From: Bifidobacterium breve
Lineage (GTDB): Bacteria; Actinomycetota; Actinomycetes; Nanopelagicales; Nanopelagicaceae
Assembly (NCBI GenBank): GCA_945881945.1
Contig: CAMCVO010000005.1
Span: 1 to 64,000, forward strand
Length of the DNA: 64,000 nt
Direction of reading: 5' to 3'
Shown here: piece by piece, positions 54,288-63,805 of the stretch
Layout: each line of letters starts with the position of its first letter
Numbering within the stretch: the first letter of the stretch is position 1
The notes under the pieces: generated by a model
What the model was told of the DNA's origin: nothing
Seen by the model: only the letters and a program-made list of their open reading frames with translations
Databases searched by the model: none
Translations under genes and position numbers: made by a program

Positions 54288-55028
54288 ATGAGTTATCCAC
54301 CTGATCACATTGTTAATCAAAGTGGGCCAGCTGGTGTGCTAAAAATTAATTATGGGATGGGTCCGGATGAGGTAGTTGAGTTTTATGGAAATGATCAAAA
54401 TCCAGTGGTGGTTTTTCTAATCCATGGTGGATTTTGGCGGCCAACAATTGACCGATCTCATCTGCAACTATTATCGGCGGCTTTAGCAGAAGAAGGTCAT
54501 TACATCGGCTTAATTGAGTATCGACGAGTGCAGGGACAACCAACTCAATATCTGACAGATATACTTTCGGCAATTTCGAAAATTAAGGATAAAAAAATTA
54601 TTTTAATTGGACACTCAGCTGGTGGGCAATTGGCTATTTTGGCAGCTAGAGAAATAAAGAATTGCATTGGGGTTGTTGCTGCATCACCAGTTGCTGATCT
54701 AGTTGCAGGCGAGTTGGAAAATCTTGGCGACGGTGCTATCAATTTGTATCTTGGTGGCAAAGCTAAGGATTTTCAAGAGCTAGATCCAATAAGAGTTTCT
54801 CCTCCAAAATGTATAGTTGAAATTATCCATACCGAAAATGACTTTATTCCAAAACATGTTGCACAAAACTATTATGATTTGCATAAATCAAATCATGAGA
54901 ATATTAGATTCACCCTAATAGATAATGCAGACCATTACACCTTGATTGATCCTCGGGGAAGTGGTTTTGAGAAATTAACTAAGGTTTTAACTGATATGCA
55001 AAAAGTTTCATCAGGTGAGATAAAATAA
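54288..55028 (+). CDS. Alpha/beta hydrolase, arylformamidase-like
   Basis: 246-residue alpha/beta hydrolase. LIHGGFWRP resembles the HGGxW motif of arylformamidases, which hydrolyse N-formylkynurenine; the nucleophile is in IGHSAGGQLA, with acid/His in ENDFIP and ADHYTLID. It is therefore a second candidate for the step after tryptophan dioxygenase, beside the cyclase at 34269. ATG directly follows a -10 box. It shares a base with the downstream SDR. Confidence 0.72.
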   Translation: MSYPPDHIVNQSGPAGVLKINYGMGPDEVVEFYGNDQNPVVVFLIHGGFWRPTIDRSHLQLLSAALAEEGHYIGLIEYRRVQGQPTQYLTDILSAISKIKDKKIILIGHSAGGQLAILAAREIKNCIGVVAASPVADLVAGELENLGDGAINLYLGGKAKDFQELDPIRVSPPKCIVEIIHTENDFIPKHVAQNYYDLHKSNHENIRFTLIDNADHYTLIDPRGSGFEKLTKVLTDMQKVSSGEIK

Positions 55029-55819
55029 TGAAGTCTCGAAATATTTTTGTTACCGGCGGCATGGGTGGAATTGGCAAAGCTTGCGTGCAAAAATTCATAA
55101 ATCAAGGCGATAAAGTTGTATTCACCTACGCACAAGAAAAATCTAATGAGATTGAGGCAGAAAAATTTGCGAAGACTCTTGGACCAGAAGCTACCTCAAT
55201 AGCAATTGATATGAGCGACCCAACCTCAATCAGAGGCGCCCTGGAGCAGTCGCAATCAACAATGGGCTCAATTGATACATTGATAAATGCTGCGGCAGTT
55301 GGCTCGGCAACTGTGACCTCGTACGCGGATGACAAAGATATGCAGGATTTAAAAATGTTAGAGATTAATGCATTTGGGGCACTGAAAATTTCTGAGATAT
55401 TCATTGATCTTAATCGCCATGAAACTTTGGTAAAGAAGCTAATAAATTTCAGTTCAGTTGGGGGAGGTTTTCAAGCTTTTCCACATTTTAGACTTTCAGA
55501 TGGAATGAGCAAGGCAGCGGTTTCATTCTTGACGAAGCAACTAGCAGCTGAGCATGTACACACCAACATTGACGTCTTTGCGATTGCGCCAGGTGCAACA
55601 AACACAGGCATGTTTCAAGCCAGCACTCTAAATGGAATGACTGATATTGAGCGAAAGGATTTTATTGCTCAGTTGCCTAAGGGGCGTTTAATTGAACCAG
55701 AGGAGATTGCAAATTTAGTACTTTTCCTTGCTGCAGTTGAGTCAACCTATCTACACGGAGCGGTAATCGATGCCTCTATGGGATTGGGCTCAAGACCAGG
55801 ATTAATTAGTGAATTATAA
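55028..55819 (+). CDS. SDR-family protein lacking the catalytic Tyr
   Basis: 263-residue Rossmann protein. VTGGMGGIGKACV and NAAAVG are normal SDR motifs, and NFSSVGG holds the Ser, but the YxxxK site reads DGMSK: Asp stands where the Tyr should be. C-terminal LVLFLAAVESTYLHGAVIDASMG is standard. It may be inactive, use another acid or have an altered mechanism. It is translationally coupled to the arylformamidase-like hydrolase upstream. Confidence 0.75.
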   Translation: MKSRNIFVTGGMGGIGKACVQKFINQGDKVVFTYAQEKSNEIEAEKFAKTLGPEATSIAIDMSDPTSIRGALEQSQSTMGSIDTLINAAAVGSATVTSYADDKDMQDLKMLEINAFGALKISEIFIDLNRHETLVKKLINFSSVGGGFQAFPHFRLSDGMSKAAVSFLTKQLAAEHVHTNIDVFAIAPGATNTGMFQASTLNGMTDIERKDFIAQLPKGRLIEPEEIANLVLFLAAVESTYLHGAVIDASMGLGSRPGLISEL

Positions 55820-55881
55820 AGTTATTTACTTCAAAAAGAGTGAAGTAAAATTCAATCTCAGATGTGTGGTTGTATACCACT

Positions 55882-56817
55882 ATGAGTAATCCTACAAACA
55901 GTAAAATATGGGGCGCACTTTGGGTGGTTTATATCGTTTGGGGTTCTACATATCTAGCAATTGAGTACTCAATTCGTTCTATGCCTCCGCTACTAGCAAT
56001 GGGATTCCGCTTTCTTGCAGCCAGCTCTCTTCTCGGTATTGTATTAGTGATTAAATTTGGTCCGAAATTTTTCCAGGTTTCACCTCGTCAAATTCTAGCT
56101 CTTGCTTTGCTTGGAGCACTTTTACTAGGACTTGGCTTAGGAATGGTTACCTTGGCGCAATTTAATGATGTTCCTTCTGGCATGGTTGCACTTTTAATCT
56201 CAGCCCTGCCATTTTGGATTGCAATTTTCAAAGCAATCGAAGGCGCAAAAACCTCTATTTGGAGTTGGGTTGGGATTGGAATTGGATTTATCGGAGTTGG
56301 TATTTTATTACAGCCAGAGCTATCAAAACCAAATAATAGTTCCCACCTCTTCTGGATGTTCATGGTGATTCTTGGAAATCTCGGTTGGGCTTTTGGAACT
56401 TATATTGCACCTCGCTTGGGCCTACCTAAACAAACTCTAGTTGTGACTTTTTATCAGATGCTTCTAGGTGGGGTAGGCATAACGCTAGCTGGGCTGTTAG
56501 CTCGAGAGAGTCTCAAAGATTTTTTTGATGCAACTTTTGCATCCTGGATGTGGTGGATATTTTTAGTTTTGATCGGATCTATCGCAACGTATACAGCTTA
56601 CCTTTGGCTCGTTGCCAATGCCCCGGTTGGATTAATTGCAACATATGCATATGTAAATCCAATTATTGCAGTATTACTTGGTGTGCTCTTTTTGGATGAA
56701 AAGTTATCAATAACCTTATTGATTGGCGCAGTGGTAGTGATATTTGGAGTTTTCCTTGTGGTAAAAACTGAGAGTAAATTAACTGAAATTGTTTCACCCA
56801 TTGTGGGTGAAAAATAG
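55882..56817 (+). CDS. EamA/DMT-family transporter
   Basis: About ten hydrophobic segments in 311 residues, arranged as two EamA repeats (WVVYIVWGSTYLAIEYSIRSMPP in the first; IATYAYVNPIIAVLLGVLFLDE in the second). These typically export amino acids or metabolites. ATG at 55882 is preferred over an in-frame GTG at 55864, as it gives the family's usual start. The last codons are inside a hairpin. Confidence 0.85.
   Translation: MSNPTNSKIWGALWVVYIVWGSTYLAIEYSIRSMPPLLAMGFRFLAASSLLGIVLVIKFGPKFFQVSPRQILALALLGALLLGLGLGMVTLAQFNDVPSGMVALLISALPFWIAIFKAIEGAKTSIWSWVGIGIGFIGVGILLQPELSKPNNSSHLFWMFMVILGNLGWAFGTYIAPRLGLPKQTLVVTFYQMLLGGVGITLAGLLARESLKDFFDATFASWMWWIFLVLIGSIATYTAYLWLVANAPVGLIATYAYVNPIIAVLLGVLFLDEKLSITLLIGAVVVIFGVFLVVKTESKLTEIVSPIVGEK
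56792..56812 (+). terminator. Terminator-like hairpin overlapping the transporter stop
   Basis: TTTCACCC pairs with GGGTGAAA around ATTGT, followed by AAAATAG that contains the stop. A second small stem (CTGTC/GACAG, 56929-56942) lies in the 159-nt gap before the convergent gene. Confidence 0.55.
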
Positions 56818-56976
56818 ATTTAGATTTACACCATTAAAGAGATTTTTAGATTGTAAATAACTATATGGGCCTAAAGCTTATGTTGTCTTTGTAAAAAGCG
56901 ATATGGTCTAAATGTTGGTATAGGCTCTGTCTTTTGACAGATATTGTCCCTATGCTAATTTTTCTTGATTTAACTA

Positions 56977-58308
56977 TTATTTCTTAGAATGCTCGTGCAA
57001 TCTAATTGAGACTTTTTCAACTTGTGCAGATAATTGAGAAAACTCAACTAAAGTCGATTTGCCAGCTGCAACTACATGCTTGCCATCAACCCACACATCA
57101 CTAACATCTGCTCGACCAACTGCAAATACCAGTTGAGCAAAAATATTGTGAAGCGGGATCAGGTGGGGTTTATTAAGATCAATTAGGATCAGGTCAGCTT
57201 GCTTACCAACTTCGATACTTCCAATTGAATCTTCCAGTCCTAAAGCCTTAGCAGCCTCAATAGTGGCCATCCTAAAAATTTGGTCAGCTTTGAGATTCTC
57301 TGCTCCATTACGTTCGGAATACAAATTGGCTGCCAAACGTATTACAGACCACATATCTAAATCATTACTGGATGAGCAGCCATCTGTACCGAGAGTGACC
57401 GCTAAGTTGCTATCTTGATACTTTTTTATATCCGCAATCCCGCTACCTAATTTGAGATTGCTACCAGGGCAATGCGCAACCGCTGCATGAAATCTAGCTA
57501 AAATTTTAATATCATCATCAGTAAGGTGAACACCGTGGCCAACTATTGTTTGGGATTGTAAAACCCCAGAGCTCTCTAGTAATGCAGTTGGAGTTTTGGA
57601 ATATTTCTTTTGAATCTGATCATTCTCAGATAAGTTCTCTGAAATATGTATGCTAATTCCCGCATTCATCTGCTGTGCCAATTCGCTGACCTGTTTTAAG
57701 TGCGATGGTGAGAGTGTGTAGGTAGCATGCGGCATTAAGAATGTTGGAACATTCGGTCCACCGATTTCAGATAAGACCTGCTGCCAATTTTTTGCAAGCT
57801 CTATTCGCTGCTCCCATTGCAGCCCATCTAATCCTGGAAAATCTAAAAAAATTGGCCCTGAAATATGCCGGATTCCTGCGCTGACCGCTCCTTTGTGGGC
57901 AGCATCAGGAAATAAATACATATCAAGTGTGGTGGTTGTACCAGCCAGCAATGATTCCACTGCACCTAATCGGGTTCCTAGTTCAACATTTTCAGGATTC
58001 ATAATTAAAGATTCTGCTGTCCATACCCGATCGAGAAAACCTTGTAGATCAACACCTTCTGCCCAGCCTCGAAGTAAAGACATCGCTAAGTGAGTATGAG
58101 TATTTATCAGCCCCGGAGCGAGAATTTTGCCATGAGCATCAAATTTATTTTTAGCCTCAAGATGTGCCAGCTCTTCGGTAGGAGCAATATGTGTTATCTG
58201 ACCATTTGTTATTGCGATCGAGTAGTTCTTGTGTACCTGATTTTCCTTATTGACTGTAATTAGATAGCTAGCATTGATTATCAATGTATCTACCTTTGAA
58301 GTAATCAT
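56977..58308 (-). CDS. mtaD: Methylthioadenosine/S-adenosylhomocysteine-type deaminase
   Basis: Amidohydrolase-fold deaminase, 443 residues. NTHTHLAMSLLRGWAEG (two metal His), SIHISEN, VGHGVHL and TLGTDGCSSSNDLDMW (metal Asp) are the MtaD/SahH-deaminase motifs. It would deaminate methylthioadenosine, S-adenosylhomocysteine or 5'-deoxyadenosine. It is 12 nt downstream of the phosphorylase gene on the same strand, forming a salvage operon with the nucleoside importer. Confidence 0.83.
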   Translation of the reverse strand: MITSKVDTLIINASYLITVNKENQVHKNYSIAITNGQITHIAPTEELAHLEAKNKFDAHGKILAPGLINTHTHLAMSLLRGWAEGVDLQGFLDRVWTAESLIMNPENVELGTRLGAVESLLAGTTTTLDMYLFPDAAHKGAVSAGIRHISGPIFLDFPGLDGLQWEQRIELAKNWQQVLSEIGGPNVPTFLMPHATYTLSPSHLKQVSELAQQMNAGISIHISENLSENDQIQKKYSKTPTALLESSGVLQSQTIVGHGVHLTDDDIKILARFHAAVAHCPGSNLKLGSGIADIKKYQDSNLAVTLGTDGCSSSNDLDMWSVIRLAANLYSERNGAENLKADQIFRMATIEAAKALGLEDSIGSIEVGKQADLILIDLNKPHLIPLHNIFAQLVFAVGRADVSDVWVDGKHVVAAGKSTLVEFSQLSAQVEKVSIRLHEHSKK

Positions 58309-58320
58309 CTGGTTAATTCC

Positions 58321-59058
58321 CTAAGAAAAAGACTTAATTGCACTATCAATTATTTTGATGACTTTAGAGGTAGCACTTTTAAGTGACAAATCAATATCTG
58401 CCATAGTGATTGGTTGATCACTTATACCTGCTGCTGGATTTACTACTACTGCCATGCTGGCATATCTTAAACCTGCCTCTTTTGCTAAGCACACCTCCGG
58501 GATCCCAGTCATTCCTACAACTGTTGCACCGGCAAGGCGGGCTAACCTAATTTCAGTTGGAGTTTCAAAGCGAGGTCCATTAAAGCCAGCATAAATTCCG
58601 CCAACTGAAATTTCTATGCCAGCAGCAGCCGCTGCTGAGATCAAACTTTGTTTCACATTTTCATCATAAGGATTAGACATGTCAGTGTGCTTAACTCCAC
58701 CAGGTTGGATCCCATCAAAAAAGGTATTGGCTCGATTAGAGGTGAAATCTATAAAATCATCAAGCAGTTGTATTGATCCAGGTACTAGATTTGGATCAAT
58801 ACCTCCAACAACATTTATTGCTATGACAAAATCAACACCGACCTGAGAAAGAGCGTTGATATTGGCTCGATAATTGACCGCACTAGGTGGCAGGCTATGG
58901 TCAGATTGATGTCTGGTAAGAAAAAATATCTCTGACCCATGCCATCCACCCTGCGTTAATTGCGCTTGACCATAAGCTGTTTCTATTATTACTGAAGTAG
59001 GTTCGGAAAGTATTGAAAGATTATAGAAACCTGTTCCTGCAATGATACCGATCTTCAT
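58321..59058 (-). CDS. Methylthioinosine/purine nucleoside phosphorylase (MTAP family)
   Basis: 245-residue PNP-fold enzyme. IGIIAGTGFYNL, FLTRHQSDHSLPPSAVNYRANI and GPRFETPTEIRL are MTAP-family motifs. Late in the chain VVNPAAGISDQPI has Asn where adenosine-specific MTAP has Asp, suggesting 6-oxopurine substrates such as methylthioinosine. That fits the deaminase next door acting first. No clear ribosome-binding site precedes ATG. Confidence 0.82.
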   Translation of the reverse strand: MKIGIIAGTGFYNLSILSEPTSVIIETAYGQAQLTQGGWHGSEIFFLTRHQSDHSLPPSAVNYRANINALSQVGVDFVIAINVVGGIDPNLVPGSIQLLDDFIDFTSNRANTFFDGIQPGGVKHTDMSNPYDENVKQSLISAAAAAGIEISVGGIYAGFNGPRFETPTEIRLARLAGATVVGMTGIPEVCLAKEAGLRYASMAVVVNPAAGISDQPITMADIDLSLKSATSKVIKIIDSAIKSFS

Positions 59059-59092
59059 TATGAGCTCACATCCATATATTTAATTAGATAGC

Positions 59093-60601
59093 TTATGCAC
59101 TAAGTCCAGCCATTAACCTACCTAGATAATCTCGATCCGCATTTTTATTATCAATAGTGGCGACAATAATTCCGCCAGACATAACAGCTATTCGATCAGA
59201 GAGTGAAATAATCTCATCTAACTCAGCAGAAACTAGGAGAACGCCAGCACCCCCATCGCGAGCTGCAATCAGCTGTTTATGGATGAACTCAATCGATCCA
59301 ACATCAACACCACGGGTTGGTTGAGCTGCTACTAGTACTTGCAAATCCTGACTGAGCTCACGAGCTATTACTACCTTTTGCTTGTTACCACCTGATAATG
59401 CTGATGCAAGTGCAGCAGGTGAGGTAGTGCGAATATCAAACTTTTTCACCAGTAGGTCTGCATTTTTTTTAATTGCACTCATATTACGAAACCAACCTCT
59501 AGCAAATGGTTGTTGGTCAAACCGGTTGAGAATTAAATTATCTGCAATTGAGTAAGAGGAGACCAAACCATGTTTTTCTCTATCCTCTGGAATATGGGAT
59601 AAACCAGCTTCATGCACCGCATGCGGGTGCATATCTTTTGTTCCCATACCGCCTACCAACACTTCACCCTTAGCACGCACACGCATACCGCAAATTGCTT
59701 CAACTAATTCGCGCTGGCCATTTCCTTCTACGCCCGCTATGCCAAGAATTTCTCCAGATCTAACCTGCAGATCAACACCTTTTACGGCCAGCAACTTTCG
59801 ATCATCAAAAACCTCTAATCCTTTAACACTTAAAACTGGTTGCCCAGGATTTGCAGCACCCTTACTAACCTCCAAAACTACATTTCTGCCAACCATCATT
59901 TGCGCCAAACCAGCTTCATCACTTTGTTTCGGAGTGGTAGTACCAACTACTTTGCCATCACGTAGTACAACTACTCGATCGGCAAGTGCCATTACCTCAC
60001 GAAGTTTATGAGTAATAACTATTACTCCAACGCCTAATTGCGCCAAGTTCTTAATGACGAGTATTAGTTCATCAGTTTCTTGCGGTGTTAGAACTGCAGT
60101 TGGCTCATCAAATATCAGAAGCCGTACATCCTTGCTTAGTGCCTTTAAGATCTCTACCCGCTGTTGCATACCAACTGGAAGATCTTCAATATTCGCAGTT
60201 GGATCAACTGCAAGTCCAAATTTTTCTGATAACGCTCGGACCTTCTTCTCTGCTTTTTTAATACTTATGAATATGCCATCTTTTGGTTCATCACCCAAAA
60301 TTATATTTTCTGTCACACTCATAACTGGTACTAATTGAAAATGTTGGTGCACCATTCCAACACCGCTTGCAATCACCGCTGCTGTATCTCCAGGGGCCAT
60401 TTGCTTTCCATCAATATAAATCTCACCCTGATCAGGGCGTAATAAGCCAAAAACAGATTTAACCAGAGTTGATTTACCTGCACCATTTTCACCCAAGAGT
60501 GCAACAATTTCACCAGCATTAACCTCAAAAGATATATTGTTGTTGGCGATAACTGAGCCAAAGCTTTTTGTTAAGTTTTTAACCTGCAGTAAAGTCGCCA
60601 T
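59093..60601 (-). CDS. nupO: Nucleoside ABC importer ATPase (two ABC domains)
   Basis: 502 residues with tandem ABC domains. The first has Walker A GENGAGKS, Q-loop MVHQHFQLVP and signature LPVGMQQRVE with IFDEPTAVL. The second has a degenerate Walker A (GVEGNGQRE), signature LSGGNKQKV and AAQPTRGVDVG, as usual for the sugar/nucleoside-type importers of BMP systems. It precedes NupQ and NupP permease genes on the same strand and pairs with the BMP-family receptor at the right edge. Confidence 0.88.
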   Translation of the reverse strand: MATLLQVKNLTKSFGSVIANNNISFEVNAGEIVALLGENGAGKSTLVKSVFGLLRPDQGEIYIDGKQMAPGDTAAVIASGVGMVHQHFQLVPVMSVTENIILGDEPKDGIFISIKKAEKKVRALSEKFGLAVDPTANIEDLPVGMQQRVEILKALSKDVRLLIFDEPTAVLTPQETDELILVIKNLAQLGVGVIVITHKLREVMALADRVVVLRDGKVVGTTTPKQSDEAGLAQMMVGRNVVLEVSKGAANPGQPVLSVKGLEVFDDRKLLAVKGVDLQVRSGEILGIAGVEGNGQRELVEAICGMRVRAKGEVLVGGMGTKDMHPHAVHEAGLSHIPEDREKHGLVSSYSIADNLILNRFDQQPFARGWFRNMSAIKKNADLLVKKFDIRTTSPAALASALSGGNKQKVVIARELSQDLQVLVAAQPTRGVDVGSIEFIHKQLIAARDGGAGVLLVSAELDEIISLSDRIAVMSGGIIVATIDNKNADRDYLGRLMAGLSA

Positions 60602-60604
60602 CTA

Positions 60605-61597
60605 TTAAGCCTTCTCCCGCTCATATGGTTGACCAGCAGCTGCTGGGCCACGAACTTTTCCAGCGGAAAATGCCAGCACCACAATAGTTAACACATATGG
60701 AAGCATGTTTATAAATGGCCCAGGGATATTAACTAAGCCATCTATCATTAATTGGTTAGCCAGTGCTTGGGCAAAACCAAAGAAAACTGCAGCCAGTAAT
60801 GCTCCAATTGGATTCCATCTACCAAAGATCATGATCGCCAAGGCGGTAAAGCCTTTTCCGGCTGAAAATCCACGATCAAAAGAGCCAACAAGCTCAAGTG
60901 TTAGATAAGCACCAGTAAGTCCACCAAATGCACCAGCGATAACCACATTTGTATATTTGATTCTCAATACTGAAATTCCCGAAGTATCAGCACTACTTGG
61001 ATGTTCCCCAATCGCTCTAGTACGCAGGCCCCAGGGCGTGTGATAAATTGCAAAATACAGTACCAAAATAAATATCAGACCAAAGTAGGTTATTGGTCCA
61101 CTTTGAAATAACACCCGACCTAGGAATGGAATCTCAGCCAGCCCTGGAATAGACCAACGTGGAAATATTGCAGGTAATGAATAACCTTGCTTATAAAAAA
61201 ATGATGTTAAACCGGTCGCAAGAATATTCACTATTGTGCCGGCAATAATTTGATCCATTTTCCAAGATACTGTTAATAGAGCAAGTAGTAACCCAGTAGC
61301 CGCGCCACTGGCTATCGCAGCGATCAATCCCCAAATTAGATTTTGAGACAGAGCCGCTACAAAAAATCCAAAAAATGATGAAGTTAATAGAGTTCCTTCA
61401 ATTCCAATGTTTACTACGCCAGTGCGCTCACACATTATTCCAACCATTGCGGCCATCGCCAGCGGTAATCCAAAAGTTATCGATGATGCAGCCACGGCAA
61501 CAGTTGAAACTGAATTAATTGTATAAGCGATGGCAATAGCAAGTATGACAAGATAGAGGTAGATCGTCTTTTTTGAGCGCATCACTGATTTAGTCAT
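60605..61597 (-). CDS. nupQ: Nucleoside ABC importer permease (NupQ type)
   Basis: ~330-residue membrane protein. CERTGVVNIGIEGTLL and KGFTALAIMIFGRWNPIGALLAAVFFG are the NupQ/YufQ signatures. I chose ATG at 61597 rather than GTG at 61618, since 61597 follows the nupP stop by one base and avoids a long overlap. Basic C-terminal tail. Forms the channel with NupP. Confidence 0.87.
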   Translation of the reverse strand: MTKSVMRSKKTIYLYLVILAIAIAYTINSVSTVAVAASSITFGLPLAMAAMVGIMCERTGVVNIGIEGTLLTSSFFGFFVAALSQNLIWGLIAAIASGAATGLLLALLTVSWKMDQIIAGTIVNILATGLTSFFYKQGYSLPAIFPRWSIPGLAEIPFLGRVLFQSGPITYFGLIFILVLYFAIYHTPWGLRTRAIGEHPSSADTSGISVLRIKYTNVVIAGAFGGLTGAYLTLELVGSFDRGFSAGKGFTALAIMIFGRWNPIGALLAAVFFGFAQALANQLMIDGLVNIPGPFINMLPYVLTIVVLAFSAGKVRGPAAAGQPYEREKA

Positions 61598-61598
61598 T

Positions 61599-62657
61599 TT
61601 AGTTACTACCCCAACCACTTGTTACTTGAGTAGTAGTATCATTTTTTAACTTTAAGATTCGACTGATTATTGGTGCCGTTACAAAGAACAAAACAATTGC
61701 AAGAATCAGATCAATTATCTCAGGGCTTACACCTGCGCTAAATTGCATAGTTGGACCAGCCCCGCGCATTCCTCCAAATAGTATTGCCCCAGGGATCACA
61801 GCCAATGGATTAGCTCGGGCAAGTAGTGCGATAGTGATTCCATCAAAGCCAAGCCCTTGGTTAAAGGCAGGTTCAAATTTACCTACTACGCCTAAAGTTT
61901 CAACTGCACCACCAAAACCAGCCAGAGCGCCGCAAGCAACCATTGCAAAAACTGTATTTCGTTTAACCGCAATTCCTGCATACCAAGCTGCATTTTTATT
62001 TTTACCAACTGTTTCAAATCTAAACCCAGTTGTGGTTTTCTTGAAAATCCACCAAACACCAAGTGCTAGTAGGCCGCTGAGAAAAAAGCCGATTGGTAGA
62101 CCAGCAACACTGCCAATCTTGGCAGTGTCTAAAACTTCAGGCGTCCTGGCAATAATTGAACCCTCTTCTTTTAAGGGTCCATTAGATAAGTATTCGGCTA
62201 ACTGCAAAACGATACTATTTAACATGATTGTTGTTATGACCTCATGGATACCACGGTATGCCTTCAGTGCACCAGCAATATAACCAACGATTGATCCAAA
62301 GAATCCACCAATCAGTAGGCACAGCGGAACATGAGCAATCATTGGCAATCCTGTGATTGCATACCCAGCCCATGCAGCAGCTAGTGCGCCAGAAATTAGT
62401 TGACCTTGCGCGCCAATGTTAAAAAGTCCAGCCCTTAGACCAATCACCACTGCCAACCCGCTAATTGCAAGCGGGGTGGCTTTACCAAAAGTTTTGGCAA
62501 GTCCTTCTTGGGTTGAAAATGCGGTAGTGAATAAGCTTTGATAAGCCTTAACCGGGTCTGAACCTTGAGTGATCATTAAAATTGCGCCAATTGCGAATGC
62601 AATAAAAAGTGCAATTAGCGGAGTAATCCAAGCACGAATAAATCTCACGACATCCAC
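61599..62657 (-). CDS. nupP: Nucleoside ABC importer permease (NupP type)
   Basis: 352-residue membrane protein. GLRAGLFNIGAQGQLISGALAAAWAGY and KAYRGIHEVITTIMLNSI are the NupP/YufP signatures; GFDGITIALLARANPLAVIPGAILFGG is at the C-terminal side. First permease of the operon nupP-nupQ-nupO-phosphorylase-deaminase. Confidence 0.88.
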   Translation of the reverse strand: MDVVRFIRAWITPLIALFIAFAIGAILMITQGSDPVKAYQSLFTTAFSTQEGLAKTFGKATPLAISGLAVVIGLRAGLFNIGAQGQLISGALAAAWAGYAITGLPMIAHVPLCLLIGGFFGSIVGYIAGALKAYRGIHEVITTIMLNSIVLQLAEYLSNGPLKEEGSIIARTPEVLDTAKIGSVAGLPIGFFLSGLLALGVWWIFKKTTTGFRFETVGKNKNAAWYAGIAVKRNTVFAMVACGALAGFGGAVETLGVVGKFEPAFNQGLGFDGITIALLARANPLAVIPGAILFGGMRGAGPTMQFSAGVSPEIIDLILAIVLFFVTAPIISRILKLKNDTTTQVTSGWGSN

Positions 62658-62705
62658 CCATGGCTTATCATCTAAGACCTAAATCTACCCGTGGCAATTT
62701 CTCTG

Positions 62706-63707
62706 TCAACCACGATTAAAAGCACCAATGATTGCATCAAATCGTCGCTGCCAAACAGTTTTTGAGATCCTCGCATCTGGATTGAAAAGTTCCCCAGCAT
62801 GAAACATCCCGGGTATTAAGTAAAACTCCACCTGATTGCCAGCCGCCTGTAATCGCTTGACAAAATCAATCACATCATCTCGAAACAGGTCTACATCACC
62901 AACATCGGTATAAATTGGAGCTAATCCGGATAAGTTCTCAGCTCGGGCCGGTGCTGCATAAATGCTTACCTGAGAAAATTCTGGGCTGGCTTCAGAAAAA
63001 GGCTGCTGGCCTAGATACCAACCCCAAGATTGGATATTCGCCTTTCGATCCCATACTCCAAGATCGGTGATCTCATAGGTGGCTGGAGTTTGGTTTCGGT
63101 CATCAATCATTGGATATGGCGCACAGATTAGAGCAAACTGTTTAATCGCCTCTTCTTTCATTCGCAGTGCCAATGCAATCGCTAGTCCGCCACCAGCACT
63201 GCCGCCATAGAGCACAATTTTATCTGGTGAAATTTTTAACTCTAGGGTGTTTGCTCTTACCCATGAGCTCACATCTGCGCAGTCATCCAATGCAGCCGGA
63301 AATGGATGTTCGGGCGCAAGTCGGTATTGAATTGCTATAACTAAGCAATCTAACTTCAGTGATAAAAAGGCAGCGTTAGCATCATCTGAGTTGAGATCTC
63401 CCATAACCATGCCACCACCATGGATTAATATCACTGCGCAATCAATGTGGCGGGTAGTAGTTGGATCCACGGGGCGATAAAGTCGAATAGGAATGTCAGG
63501 CCCACCATGTTTAGATGCAATCTTCATGTCGGTTCGATTGACCGACTGGGTCAGTGGGAATTGAGATAGATATTTGGCAATCAATTCTCGTCGTTCTTCA
63601 ATACTCTCAGGTGCGTTTAAACCGCCTGGGTAATTACTTAGCAGTAGATCTAAACTCTCCTGCAACTGTGGATCCACCTGATATTTTCTGGCTTGAGTAT
63701 TGGTCAT
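62706..63707 (-). CDS. HSL-family esterase
   Basis: Alpha/beta hydrolase of the hormone-sensitive-lipase family, 333 residues. Oxyanion-hole motif HGGGMVMGD, nucleophile in GGSAGGGLA, acid in DVGDVDLFRDD and His in FHAGEL. It lies between the transporter genes and the BMP receptor on the same strand, and is flanked upstream by a terminator. It would hydrolyse small esters, perhaps nucleoside esters, but that is guesswork. Confidence 0.82.
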   Translation of the reverse strand: MTNTQARKYQVDPQLQESLDLLLSNYPGGLNAPESIEERRELIAKYLSQFPLTQSVNRTDMKIASKHGGPDIPIRLYRPVDPTTTRHIDCAVILIHGGGMVMGDLNSDDANAAFLSLKLDCLVIAIQYRLAPEHPFPAALDDCADVSSWVRANTLELKISPDKIVLYGGSAGGGLAIALALRMKEEAIKQFALICAPYPMIDDRNQTPATYEITDLGVWDRKANIQSWGWYLGQQPFSEASPEFSQVSIYAAPARAENLSGLAPIYTDVGDVDLFRDDVIDFVKRLQAAGNQVEFYLIPGMFHAGELFNPDARISKTVWQRRFDAIIGAFNRG

Positions 63708-63750
63708 TGACTCGTCCTACTCACCATATTGGTTTAGAAATCAATAAATA

Positions 63751-63795
63751 AAACAAGGCAAGGGTTTAATTAACATAAACCCCTGCCTTGTTTTA
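63751..63795. terminator. Terminator between the BMP receptor and the esterase
   Basis: AAACAAGGCAAGGGTTT pairs with AAACCCCTGCCTTGTTTT with one mismatch around a short A/T loop. On the minus strand it follows the receptor stop codon at 63806. Confidence 0.85.
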
Positions 63796-63805
63796 ATTGC
63801 TTAAG

